Shown here: positions 7,257 to 14,194 of the stretch, piece after piece | Numbering within the stretch: the first letter of the stretch is position 1 | Layout: each line of letters begins with the position of its first letter | Source of the DNA: CAYLWZ01 sp964585805 | GTDB taxonomy: Bacteria > Patescibacteriota > Minisyncoccia > Minisyncoccales > GWA2-38-27 | Direction: 5' to 3' | DNA: 40,135 nucleotides | Assembly: GCA_964585805.1 (NCBI GenBank) | Contig: CAZPFE010000001.1 | Span: forward strand, 1-40,135 | Notes under the pieces: model-generated | What the model was told of the DNA's origin: nothing | Databases searched by the model: none | Seen by the model: the letters and a program-made list of their open reading frames with translations, nothing else | Made by a program: the position numbers and the translations under genes

Positions 7257-7787
7257 TTATCTTAATAATAATTCTATCTTTTGATCTTTTTTAATAGTTA
7301 CTATTGCTTTTTTATATCCCTTTCTCCATCCAAGATATCTGCCCAACCTCCTTCTTTTTCTATGTACATTTATAATTCTTACCTTAACAACATCAACACC
7401 GTACACTTCCTCTACTGCTTTTTTAATCTCTATCTTATTCGCCTCTTTGGAAACCTTAAACACATACTTATTTTCCTCACTTAAAATAGTGGCTTTTTCA
7501 CTAATATGAGGAGCAATCAAAATTCGATAAGCAATTTCTGGAATCTTTTTCTTGTCTTTTTTCAAGGGCTTGCTTAATTTTTTACCATCTTTTTCTTGGT
7601 CTTTTTGTGCTTTTTTCTTTTCTTCCTTGTCTTTCTTTTCTGCCTTCTTTCCTGTCTTTTCCTTTTTCTTAACTTCCAAATCAGCAGGCTTCGTCTCCTC
7701 CTGTTTCTTCGCTTTATCAACTTCCTTATCTTTTTTCTTTTCTTTTCCCTTTTTATCTTTTTTGAAAATATTCAATAAACCTGCCAT
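7257..7787 (-). CDS. rplW: Ribosomal protein uL23 with long Lys/Glu-rich N-terminal extension
   Basis: Exit-tunnel protein uL23, the docking site for trigger factor and SRP. The conserved core (about residues 85-176) begins near YRILIAPHISEKATIL and ends with the rRNA-binding INVHRKRRRLGRYLGWRKGYKKA. The family is usually about 95-100 residues. Here roughly 84 extra residues precede the core, made almost entirely of Lys, Glu, Asp, Gln and Ala. No second start codon lies between the extension and the core, so the extension appears to be translated. The first ten residues (MAGLLNIFKK) are less charged than the rest. Confidence 0.95.
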   Translation of the reverse strand: MAGLLNIFKKDKKGKEKKKDKEVDKAKKQEETKPADLEVKKKEKTGKKAEKKDKEEKKKAQKDQEKDGKKLSKPLKKDKKKIPEIAYRILIAPHISEKATILSEENKYVFKVSKEANKIEIKKAVEEVYGVDVVKVRIINVHRKRRRLGRYLGWRKGYKKAIVTIKKDQKIELLLR

Positions 7788-7795
7788 ATCCTATC

Positions 7796-8431
7796 TTATT
7801 TTAATTTAAAAACTTCCTTAATTACTTCTATTGATTTTTTGGGCATTATTAAATATTTATAAGAAAGAATATCTAAAACATTTAAATCTTTTGCCTGGAT
7901 TGTTTCTATTTTAGGAATATTCCTAAAAGATAAAATAATATTTTTATCTATTTCCGGCAAAGCAATTAACCCTGACCCTTCTTTTAAAAACAACTTCTCT
8001 GCTATTTCTTTAGCGATTTTTGTCTTTGGTTCGTTAATTTTTAAATCATCTAAAACTAACAATAATTTCTCTCTAACTTTTTCAGATAAAACCATAAATA
8101 AAGCCTTTCTTCTCATTTTTTTTGGTATCCTCTTCTTAAAAACTTTTTCCGGGCTTGGACCAAAAGTCACTCCTCCTCCTTTCCAAATAGGGGACCGAAT
8201 AGACCCATGCCTTGCTCGACCAGTTCCTTTTTGTCTCCAAGGTTTTCTGCCTCCTCCGCTTACCTCTCCTCTATCCTTTGTTTTAGCAATCCTTCTTCGT
8301 CTATTTGATTGCTGAGCCAAAACTACTTGATGAACTAAATCAAGATTCATTGGAACCTCAAAAATATCAGCTGGCAATTCCATCTTTTCTACTTCTTCTT
8401 TATTCTGATTGTAAACTAAAATTTCCACCAT
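7796..8431 (-). CDS. rplD: Ribosomal protein uL4
   Basis: Large-subunit protein uL4, 211 residues. Its tunnel loop is clear: GGGRKPWRQKGTGRARHGS followed by SPIWKGGGVTFGPSP. The C-terminal Rossmann-like half carries LLVLDDLKI and the NVLDILSYKYLIMPKKS end. E. coli L4 represses its own S10 operon at the leader RNA. Here rplD follows rplC by 8 bp and lies downstream of the structured rpsJ-rplC gap. Confidence 0.96.
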   Translation of the reverse strand: MVEILVYNQNKEEVEKMELPADIFEVPMNLDLVHQVVLAQQSNRRRRIAKTKDRGEVSGGGRKPWRQKGTGRARHGSIRSPIWKGGGVTFGPSPEKVFKKRIPKKMRRKALFMVLSEKVREKLLLVLDDLKINEPKTKIAKEIAEKLFLKEGSGLIALPEIDKNIILSFRNIPKIETIQAKDLNVLDILSYKYLIMPKKSIEVIKEVFKLK

Positions 8432-8439
8432 ATTGAAGA

Positions 8440-9042
8440 TTATCCTCTAATTTCTAATAATGTCCCTCTTCTGCCGGGGACCGCTCCTTTTATAGCCAAA
8501 AGATTATTTTTAACATCTACTTTTACAACTTCCAAATTTTTCACTGTTACTCTTTCTGAACCCATCCGTCCTGGCATTTTTCTTCCTTTCCAAACCCTTT
8601 GAGGAAAAGCAGAACCAACTGAACCTAAAGACCTCTCTTCATGTTTTGTTCCATGAGTCGCGGGCAAACCAGCAAATCCCCATCTCTTAACTCCTCCTTG
8701 AAAACCTTTTCCTTTAGAAATACCTGAAACTTTTACTTTATCTCCTTCTTGGAAAATAGAAACATCAATCTTATCACCGGTTGAAAAACTTATTTCTTCT
8801 CCTTCCTCTTTTCTAAACTCCTTAAGATATCTGTATGGTTTATTTCTTTGTGGTTTCTTTATTTTTTTCTCCTTTTCTATTTTTTCAAAACCAATTTGAA
8901 TCGCCTCGTAACCATCTTTTTCTTTTGTTTTAATTTGAGTAACAAAACAAGGTCCTGCTTCAACTAAAGTGACAGGAATAACCTCTCCTTTCTCATTAAA
9001 TATCTGCGTCATTTCTAATTTTTTACCTAATATAAACTTCAT
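8440..9042 (-). CDS. rplC: Ribosomal protein uL3
   Basis: Large-subunit protein uL3, about 200 residues from the Met at 9042 (MKFILGKKLEMTQIFNEKG). The frame stays open to an ATG at 9087, but the 15 extra residues (MPGYYPVFYCITSAA) do not belong to the family and are encoded inside an inverted repeat. I therefore prefer 9042. The core shows SKGKGFQGGVKRWGFAG and the THGTKHEERSLGSVG segment around the usual methylated Gln position. No Shine-Dalgarno precedes 9042; a GGTGG directly abuts the 9087 ATG, too close to be standard. Confidence 0.93.
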   Translation of the reverse strand: MKFILGKKLEMTQIFNEKGEVIPVTLVEAGPCFVTQIKTKEKDGYEAIQIGFEKIEKEKKIKKPQRNKPYRYLKEFRKEEGEEISFSTGDKIDVSIFQEGDKVKVSGISKGKGFQGGVKRWGFAGLPATHGTKHEERSLGSVGSAFPQRVWKGRKMPGRMGSERVTVKNLEVVKVDVKNNLLAIKGAVPGRRGTLLEIRG

Positions 9043-9068
9043 AGCAGCAGAAGTTATACAATAGAAAA

Positions 9069-9102
9069 CCGGGTAATAACCCGGCATCCACCACGGTTAT
9101 TA
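9069..9102 (-). promoter_or_regulatory. Two mutually exclusive hairpins upstream of rplC
   Basis: CCGGGT (9069-9074) pairs with ACCCGG (9079-9084) around a four-base loop. The overlapping TAATAACC (9074-9081) can instead pair with GGTTATTA (9095-9102) over a 13-base loop. Both cannot form at once. This is a switch-like arrangement 27 bases before the rplC start. The GC-rich stem stands out in otherwise AT-rich spacer DNA. The regulatory role is inferred. Confidence 0.45.
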
Positions 9103-9166
9103 TTCTATTCGTTAAAAACTAACTTTTTAATTTTTTGAATTTAAGCATTTATTATTAAAACTATAT

Positions 9167-9499
9167 TTACAACTTTACCTCAATGTCTACTCCTGCCGGC
9201 AAATTCAGATTCATCAATGCATCAATTACTTCTTGTGTAGGATCTAAAACATCTATTAAGCGCTTATGGACCCTTATCTCAAATTGTTCTCTACTTTTCT
9301 TGTGAACAAAAGAAGAACGATTAACAGTATATTTCTTAATTTCTGTTGGCAAAGGTACTGGTCCTGCAACTTTTGCTCCATACCTTAAAGCTGTCTCTGT
9401 AATCTGCCGAGCGCTATTATCAATAATCTTGCTATCATAAGCTCTCAACTTTATCCTAAACCTTTGTTTAATCTCTTCTTTTTTCTTAACCTTCGACAT
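9167..9499 (-). CDS. rpsJ: Ribosomal protein uS10
   Basis: Small-subunit protein uS10, 110 residues, slightly longer than the usual 100-105 because of a Lys-rich N-terminus. RIKLRAYDSKIIDNSARQI and GPVPLPTEIKKYTVNRSSFVHKKSREQFEIRVHKRLI identify it. It is separated from tuf by a 52-bp gap holding a 32-bp perfect palindrome, and from rplC by 124 bp with a second structured element. Confidence 0.97.
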   Translation of the reverse strand: MSKVKKKEEIKQRFRIKLRAYDSKIIDNSARQITETALRYGAKVAGPVPLPTEIKKYTVNRSSFVHKKSREQFEIRVHKRLIDVLDPTQEVIDALMNLNLPAGVDIEVKL

Positions 9500-9513
9500 T
9501 TCTGTTTTTTATA

Positions 9514-9545
9514 AAAATGTATCGAATTATAATTCGATACATTTT
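9514..9545. terminator. Perfect 32-bp palindrome between tuf and rpsJ
   Basis: AAAATGTATCGAATTA is followed at once by its own reverse complement, making a gapless palindrome with 16-base arms. On the minus-strand transcript it begins 6 bases after the tuf stop and runs into TTTTTAT, as in an intrinsic terminator or attenuator, though as RNA the central bases must be left unpaired. It could also be a processing site or a protein-binding dyad. Confidence 0.6.
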
Positions 9546-9551
9546 ATTTTC

Positions 9552-10748
9552 TTATTTTATAATTTTAGTCACCACTCCTGCTCCAACTGTCTTTCCTCCT
9601 TCTCTAATTGCAAACCTTTGTTTTTCTTCCAAAGCAACAGGAGAAACTAACTTAATCTTCAAACTTACTGTATCGCCTGGCATTACCATTTCTGTTCCTT
9701 CTGGTAAAGTTACTTCTCCTGTTACATCAGTTGTCCGAATATAAAACTGAGGTTTATAACCATTAAAGAATGGAGTATGGCGACCACCTTCTTCTTTTGT
9801 TAAAATATACACTTCTGCTTCAAACTCTGTATGAGGAGTAACTGTCCCTGGTTTAGCCAAAACTTGTCCTCTTTTCACCTCTTCTTTTTTGAGTCCTCTT
9901 AACAAAATACCAACATTATCACCAGCTACACCTTCATCAAGAGTCTTATTAAACATTTCTATACTTACTGCCACTGTCTGTCTGGTCTCACCCAAACCAA
10001 CTAACTCTAACGGATCATTTGTTTTAACTACTCCTCTCTCAATTCTTCCGGTAGCAACAGTTCCTCGTCCTTCAATTGAGAAAACATCTTCAATTGCCAT
10101 TAAGAACGGTTTATCTTTATCTCTTACTGGTTCAGGAATATAATCATCTAAGGCTTTTACTAACTCTAAAATAGGTTTTGCTGCCTCATCATCAGCTGAT
10201 TGAGCCTCTAATGCTTTTAAGGCAGAACCTTTAATTACTGGAACTTCATCGCCGGGAAACTCATATTTATTTAAAAGTTCTCTTATCTCAGATTCAACTA
10301 ACTCAATCATTTCCGGATCATCTACCATATCTGTTTTATTTAAAAACACTACTATATAAGGAATACCTACTTGACGGGCGAGTAAAACATGTTCTCTTGT
10401 TTGAGGCATAGGACCATCTGGAGCAGAAACAACTAAAATTGCTCCATCCATTTGAGCAGCACCAGTAATCATATTCTTAATATAATCAGCATGACCAGGA
10501 CAATCTATATGAGCGTAATGTCTTTTTTCTGATTCATACTCCAAGTGAGAAACAGAAATTGTTAACCCTCTTTCTCTTTCTTCTGGGGCAGCATCTATTT
10601 GATCAACCGCTTTTTCATCAACATTCATTCCTTTTAATTTTAAAACATGAAGAATAGCTGCAGTTAAAGTAGTTTTACCATGATCAACATGGCCAATAGT
10701 TCCAACATTTACATGAGGTTTTGTTCTTTCAAATTTTCCTTTTGCCAT
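9552..10748 (-). CDS. tuf: Elongation factor Tu
   Basis: EF-Tu, 398 residues, the GTPase that delivers aminoacyl-tRNA to the ribosome. The G motifs are present: GHVDHGKTT (residues 19-27), DCPGH, NKTD in place of the common NKCD, and GSALKALE. Domain 2 carries GRGTVATGRIERG, and domain 3 ends RFAIREGGKTVGAGVVTKI. The frame is intact and no second copy is in the window. It sits in the classical rpsL-rpsG-fusA-tuf order. Confidence 0.98.
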   Translation of the reverse strand: MAKGKFERTKPHVNVGTIGHVDHGKTTLTAAILHVLKLKGMNVDEKAVDQIDAAPEERERGLTISVSHLEYESEKRHYAHIDCPGHADYIKNMITGAAQMDGAILVVSAPDGPMPQTREHVLLARQVGIPYIVVFLNKTDMVDDPEMIELVESEIRELLNKYEFPGDEVPVIKGSALKALEAQSADDEAAKPILELVKALDDYIPEPVRDKDKPFLMAIEDVFSIEGRGTVATGRIERGVVKTNDPLELVGLGETRQTVAVSIEMFNKTLDEGVAGDNVGILLRGLKKEEVKRGQVLAKPGTVTPHTEFEAEVYILTKEEGGRHTPFFNGYKPQFYIRTTDVTGEVTLPEGTEMVMPGDTVSLKIKLVSPVALEEKQRFAIREGGKTVGAGVVTKIIK

Positions 10749-10763
10749 ATATCTATTAATACC

Positions 10764-10828
10764 AAATTACAAGTCTAAAATTACAAACAAAAATTAAATT
10801 TTTGTTTATAATTTAGAACTTGCAATTT
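10764..10828. repeat. Long imperfect inverted repeat between fusA and tuf
   Basis: The left arm (10764-10795) and right arm (10796-10828) are imperfect reverse complements with almost no spacer. Inner arms share AAACAAAAATT and outer arms AAATTnCAAG, interrupted by two single-base bulges and two mismatches. On the minus-strand transcript it would form a long AT-rich hairpin ending about 15 bases before the tuf start. It could be an attenuator, an RNase III site or a small palindromic insertion. Confidence 0.6.
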
Positions 10829-10909
10829 GCTAATTTAAATTTTTTATTTTCTAATTTTTTAATTTTTAATGTTAATATATTATTATTTTTCAAAAAAAAT
10901 GTCAATGTC

Positions 10910-13015
10910 TTATTTTCTTTTTCCTTCTATTATTTCTTGAGCTATATTTTGAGGAATTTCTTGATAAGAATCAAACTCCATAGTAAATGTCCCTCTTCCT
11001 TCTGTTAATGACCTTAACCCAGTAGCATAACCAAACATTTCTGCTAAAGGAACCTTGGCATCAATAACTTTCAAATTTAATCTATCTTTAGTTTCTTCAA
11101 TCCTTCCCCGTCGAGCAGACAAATCAGCAATTGTATCTCCTAAAAATTCAGCTGGCACAACCACTTCTAATTTCATAATTGGCTCAAGTAAAACCGGCTT
11201 TGCTTTCTTTGCTGCTTCTTGGAAAGCAATAGAGGCAGCAATTTTAAAAGCATTTTCCGAAGAATCAACTTCGTGAAAAGAACCATCATATAAAGTTGCT
11301 TCTATATCTATCATTGGATAACCAGCCACAATCCCTTTATCCATTGCTTCTTTTACTCCTTTTTCTACTGCTGGAATAAATTCTTTAGGAATAATACCTC
11401 CTTTAATTTCATCAACAAAATTGAAACCTGTTCCTCTTTCTCTTGGTTTAATTCTTAACCAAACATGACCATATTGTCCTCGCCCTCCTGATTGTCTAAT
11501 ATACTTACCTTCTGCTTCAGATTCTTGTTTAATTGTTTCTTTATAAGCAACTTGCGGACGACCCGCCTTTACATTAACCTTAAACTCTCTTCTCATTCTA
11601 TCAATAAGAATATCCAAATGTAATTCTCCCATTCCTGAAATAACAGTTTCTCCTGTTTCTAAATCTTCTTTTACTCTAAAAGTCGGATCTTCCTCAGCTA
11701 ATTTCTTAAGAGCGATTGCCATTTTTTCCTGATCTGCTTTTGATTCAGGTTCCACCCTAATAGAAATAACTGGTTCAGGAAAAGTAATACTTTCATAAAC
11801 AACAGAACACCCTTCTTCACATAATGTATGACCTGTCTTAGTACTTTTAAGCCCTACTGTTGCTGCAATATCTCCAGCAAAAACTTCTTTTACTTCTTCT
11901 CTTTCAGCAGCATGCATTCTTAAAATTCTTCCAATTCTTTCTTTTTGGCCAGTTGTAGTATTTAAAACATAAGAACCGCTGGTTAAATGACCTGAATAAA
12001 CTCGAAAATAAACTAAAGTCCCAACATAAGGATCGCTAGCAATCTTAAAAGCAAGGGCTGAAAATTTTTCATTATCATCTGGCTGTAACTCAATTTCCTC
12101 ACCAGTTCGAGGATCTATTCCTTTTGCCGGCGGCATATCTTTAGGACTTGGTAAATAATCGCAAATAGCATCAAGTAAAGGTTGAACTCCTTTGTTTTTC
12201 AAAGCTGAACCACAAAAAACAGGAATTAATTTATAACTTAAAACCGCTTTTCTTAATACTCTTTTTAATTCTTCTAAGGAAATTTCTTCTTCTCCTAAAT
12301 ATTTTTCTAATAAACTTTCATCTTCAGCAGCAATTTTTTCAATCATCTTCTCTCGCCACTCTTTTGCCTGATCTAACATATCAGCCGGAATCTCCTCTTC
12401 TTCTACGATTTGACCAAAATCCCCATTAAATCTAAGGGCTTTCATTTTTAATAAATCAATCACTCCACTATGTTCTTCTTCTAGTCCAATCGGAATTTGA
12501 AGAGCTACAGCATTAGGAGAAAGTTTCTCTAAAATAGAATTAAAACTTCTTTCAAAAGAAGCACCCATTCTGTCCAGCTTATTAATAAAACAAATTCTTG
12601 GGACGCTATATTTATCTGCTTGCCTCCAAACTGTTTCTGACTGAGGTTCTACACCAGCAACTCCATCAAAAACAACAACTGCCCCATCTAAAACCCTTAA
12701 AGAACGCTGAACCTCGGCTGTAAAATCAATATGACCAGGAGTATCAATAATATTTATTTGATATTCGTTACTTTTCTCCCTTTCTTTATCGCTTGGAATC
12801 CAAAAACAAGTTGTTGAAGCAGAAGTAATAGTAATACCTCTCTCTTTTTCTTGTTCCATCCAGTCCATAATTGCCTGACCATCATGAACTTCCCCAATCT
12901 TGTGGGAAATACCCGTATAAAAAAGAATTCTCTCGGTAGTTGTAGTTTTCCCAGCATCAATATGAGCAATTATTCCTATATTGCGGACTTTTTCAATTGG
13001 ATATTTTCTAGGCAT
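10910..13015 (-). CDS. fusA: Elongation factor G
   Basis: EF-G, 701 residues, the translocation GTPase. G1 is AHIDAGKTTTTERILFYTG (residues 17-35), G3 is DTPGHIDF and G4 is NKLDRMG. Domain III shows GMGELHLDILIDRMRREF and domain IV ends SGGRGQYGHVW. Domain V includes ARRGRIEETKDR and the ATGLRSLTEGRGTFTMEF end. It follows rpsG by 35 bp and precedes tuf by 161 bp. Confidence 0.98.
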   Translation of the reverse strand: MPRKYPIEKVRNIGIIAHIDAGKTTTTERILFYTGISHKIGEVHDGQAIMDWMEQEKERGITITSASTTCFWIPSDKEREKSNEYQINIIDTPGHIDFTAEVQRSLRVLDGAVVVFDGVAGVEPQSETVWRQADKYSVPRICFINKLDRMGASFERSFNSILEKLSPNAVALQIPIGLEEEHSGVIDLLKMKALRFNGDFGQIVEEEEIPADMLDQAKEWREKMIEKIAAEDESLLEKYLGEEEISLEELKRVLRKAVLSYKLIPVFCGSALKNKGVQPLLDAICDYLPSPKDMPPAKGIDPRTGEEIELQPDDNEKFSALAFKIASDPYVGTLVYFRVYSGHLTSGSYVLNTTTGQKERIGRILRMHAAEREEVKEVFAGDIAATVGLKSTKTGHTLCEEGCSVVYESITFPEPVISIRVEPESKADQEKMAIALKKLAEEDPTFRVKEDLETGETVISGMGELHLDILIDRMRREFKVNVKAGRPQVAYKETIKQESEAEGKYIRQSGGRGQYGHVWLRIKPRERGTGFNFVDEIKGGIIPKEFIPAVEKGVKEAMDKGIVAGYPMIDIEATLYDGSFHEVDSSENAFKIAASIAFQEAAKKAKPVLLEPIMKLEVVVPAEFLGDTIADLSARRGRIEETKDRLNLKVIDAKVPLAEMFGYATGLRSLTEGRGTFTMEFDSYQEIPQNIAQEIIEGKRK

Positions 13016-13050
13016 AAATTATCATTATTTAAATTTATCACTATTAAAAA

Positions 13051-13521
13051 TTACCAAGCAAAATGAACAAATGCCCGATTTGCTTCAGCCATTTTATGAG
13101 TATCTGTTTTCTTTTTAACCGCCCAACCAGTATTATTAGCTGCATCCATTAATTCTTCTGCCAATTTTTCTTTCATTGGTTTCCCTTTCTTCTGTTTTGC
13201 CCCAGTTATTAACCAACGCATCGCCAAAGTTAATCTTCTTTCACTTTTCACTTCCACTGGCACTTGATAAGTAGCCCCTCCTACTCTTCTTGACTTAACT
13301 TCTAACAATGGAGAAGCATTTTCAAGCGCCTTTTCAAAAACCTCTAAAGGGTCTTTACCTGTCTTTTCTTTAATAATATCAAAAGCACCATAGACAATTT
13401 TCTGAGCTATTGTCTTCTTTCCTTTTCTCATTACTTGATTAATAAATTTTGCTACTTCCACGCTATTATACATATAATCAGGAGGAACAAGATGTTTTTT
13501 TATCTTCTTTCTCCTTGCCAT
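13051..13521 (-). CDS. rpsG: Ribosomal protein uS7
   Basis: Small-subunit head organiser uS7, 156 residues. It shows MARRKKIKKHLVPPDYMYNS, RKGKKTIAQKIVYGAFDI, the beta-hairpin SRRVGGATYQVPVEV and the AMRWLITGAK helix. In E. coli S7 represses the str operon by binding the rpsL-rpsG junction. Here that junction is 52 bp and holds a perfect hairpin touching the rpsG start codon. Confidence 0.97.
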   Translation of the reverse strand: MARRKKIKKHLVPPDYMYNSVEVAKFINQVMRKGKKTIAQKIVYGAFDIIKEKTGKDPLEVFEKALENASPLLEVKSRRVGGATYQVPVEVKSERRLTLAMRWLITGAKQKKGKPMKEKLAEELMDAANNTGWAVKKKTDTHKMAEANRAFVHFAW

Positions 13522-13542
13522 AGTTTTTGCTTTGCAAAAACT
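13522..13542 (-). promoter_or_regulatory. Perfect 9-bp hairpin abutting the rpsG start codon
   Basis: On the minus strand AGTTTTTGC pairs exactly with GCAAAAACT around a three-base AAA loop, and the right arm ends at the base before ATG. The placement would block ribosome access when folded. E. coli S7 autoregulation acts at the same gene junction, but the sequences are not comparable by eye. Confidence 0.5.
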
Positions 13543-13573
13543 TTTTTATTTTTTAATATTTTCAACAAATTCT

Positions 13574-14005
13574 TTATTGATTGTCTTTTTGACTCCCTTT
13601 TTCCTTCTTTGTTCCATATTTACTTCGTCCTTGCTTTCTTCCTTCAACTCCAGCCGCATCTAAAACTCCTCTTACTACATGATATCTTACTCCCGGTAAG
13701 TCCTTTACCCTTCCTCCTCTTATTAAAACAACTGAATGTTCTTGAAGATTATGACCTTCTCCTGGAATATAAGCTGTTACTTCCATCCCGTTTGTCAAAC
13801 GAACCCTTGCCACTTTTCTTAAAGCAGAATTAGGTTTTTTAGGTGTAGTAGTAAATACTTTAACACAAACTCCTCTTTTAAAAGGAGAAAAATATTTTGT
13901 TGGCTTATTCTTCAAAGTATTAAAACCAAAACTAAGGGCTGGCATCTTAGCCCTCTTTTTTTTCTTTTTTCTTGGTCTTTTAATTAGTTGTTGAATAGTT
14001 GGCAT
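13574..14005 (-). CDS. rpsL: Ribosomal protein uS12
   Basis: Decoding-centre protein uS12, 143 residues. It begins MPTIQQLIKRPRKKKKKRAK and contains TTTPKKPNSALRKVARVRL with the Lys tied to streptomycin sensitivity, then GEGHNLQEHSVVLIRGGRVKDLPGVRYHVVRG with the Asp that is methylthiolated in many bacteria. Compared with E. coli it has an insert of roughly 15 residues after the basic N-terminus. It is the first gene of the translation run. Confidence 0.97.
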   Translation of the reverse strand: MPTIQQLIKRPRKKKKKRAKMPALSFGFNTLKNKPTKYFSPFKRGVCVKVFTTTPKKPNSALRKVARVRLTNGMEVTAYIPGEGHNLQEHSVVLIRGGRVKDLPGVRYHVVRGVLDAAGVEGRKQGRSKYGTKKEKGSQKDNQ

Positions 14006-14091
14006 TGTTGTGATAAAAAATTTAATTTAGACAAAACAAAAAAAACGTTTTGTTTTTTATTTTTTTTATTTATCCTTTTATTTTTTAATAA

Positions 14092-14120
14092 AACCTATCA
14101 AATTAGAAATAAAAAGTCAA
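14092..14120 (-). promoter_or_regulatory. Candidate promoter of the rpsL operon
   Basis: Minus-strand TTGACT (14120-14115) is followed after 17 bp by TAGGTT (14097-14092), preceded by TGA as in an extended -10. The -10 matches the consensus at only three positions, so this is tentative. The leader to rpsL would be about 80 bases. Confidence 0.35.
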
Positions 14121-14133
14121 TAAAGAATGACAA

Positions 14134-14165
14134 AAACAAACAAACAAACAAACAAACAAACAAAC
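14134..14165. repeat. (AAAC)8 microsatellite
   Basis: Eight perfect AAAC units in tandem, about 14 bp upstream of the candidate -35 box of the rpsL promoter. Slippage here could alter the upstream region of the translation operon. Confidence 0.95.
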
Positions 14166-14194
14166 GCGATTACACTCTTCCGACAAACAAATCT

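Larger units (their letters stand above)
14006..14194. other. Intergenic region upstream of rpsL
   Basis: This 189-bp spacer lies between the stop of the surface protein gene and the rpsL start. It holds an (AAAC)n microsatellite, a candidate promoter, and a leader inverted repeat (AAAACAAAA at 14034-14042 with TTTTGTTTT at 14048-14056). No open frame of interest is present. It separates envelope genes from the translation operon without an obvious strong terminator. Confidence 0.5.

Noticed and set aside
9043..9087. N-terminal extension of L3 (15 residues)
   Set aside because: It lies inside the inverted repeat, has no family match, and the standard L3 start follows at 9042.
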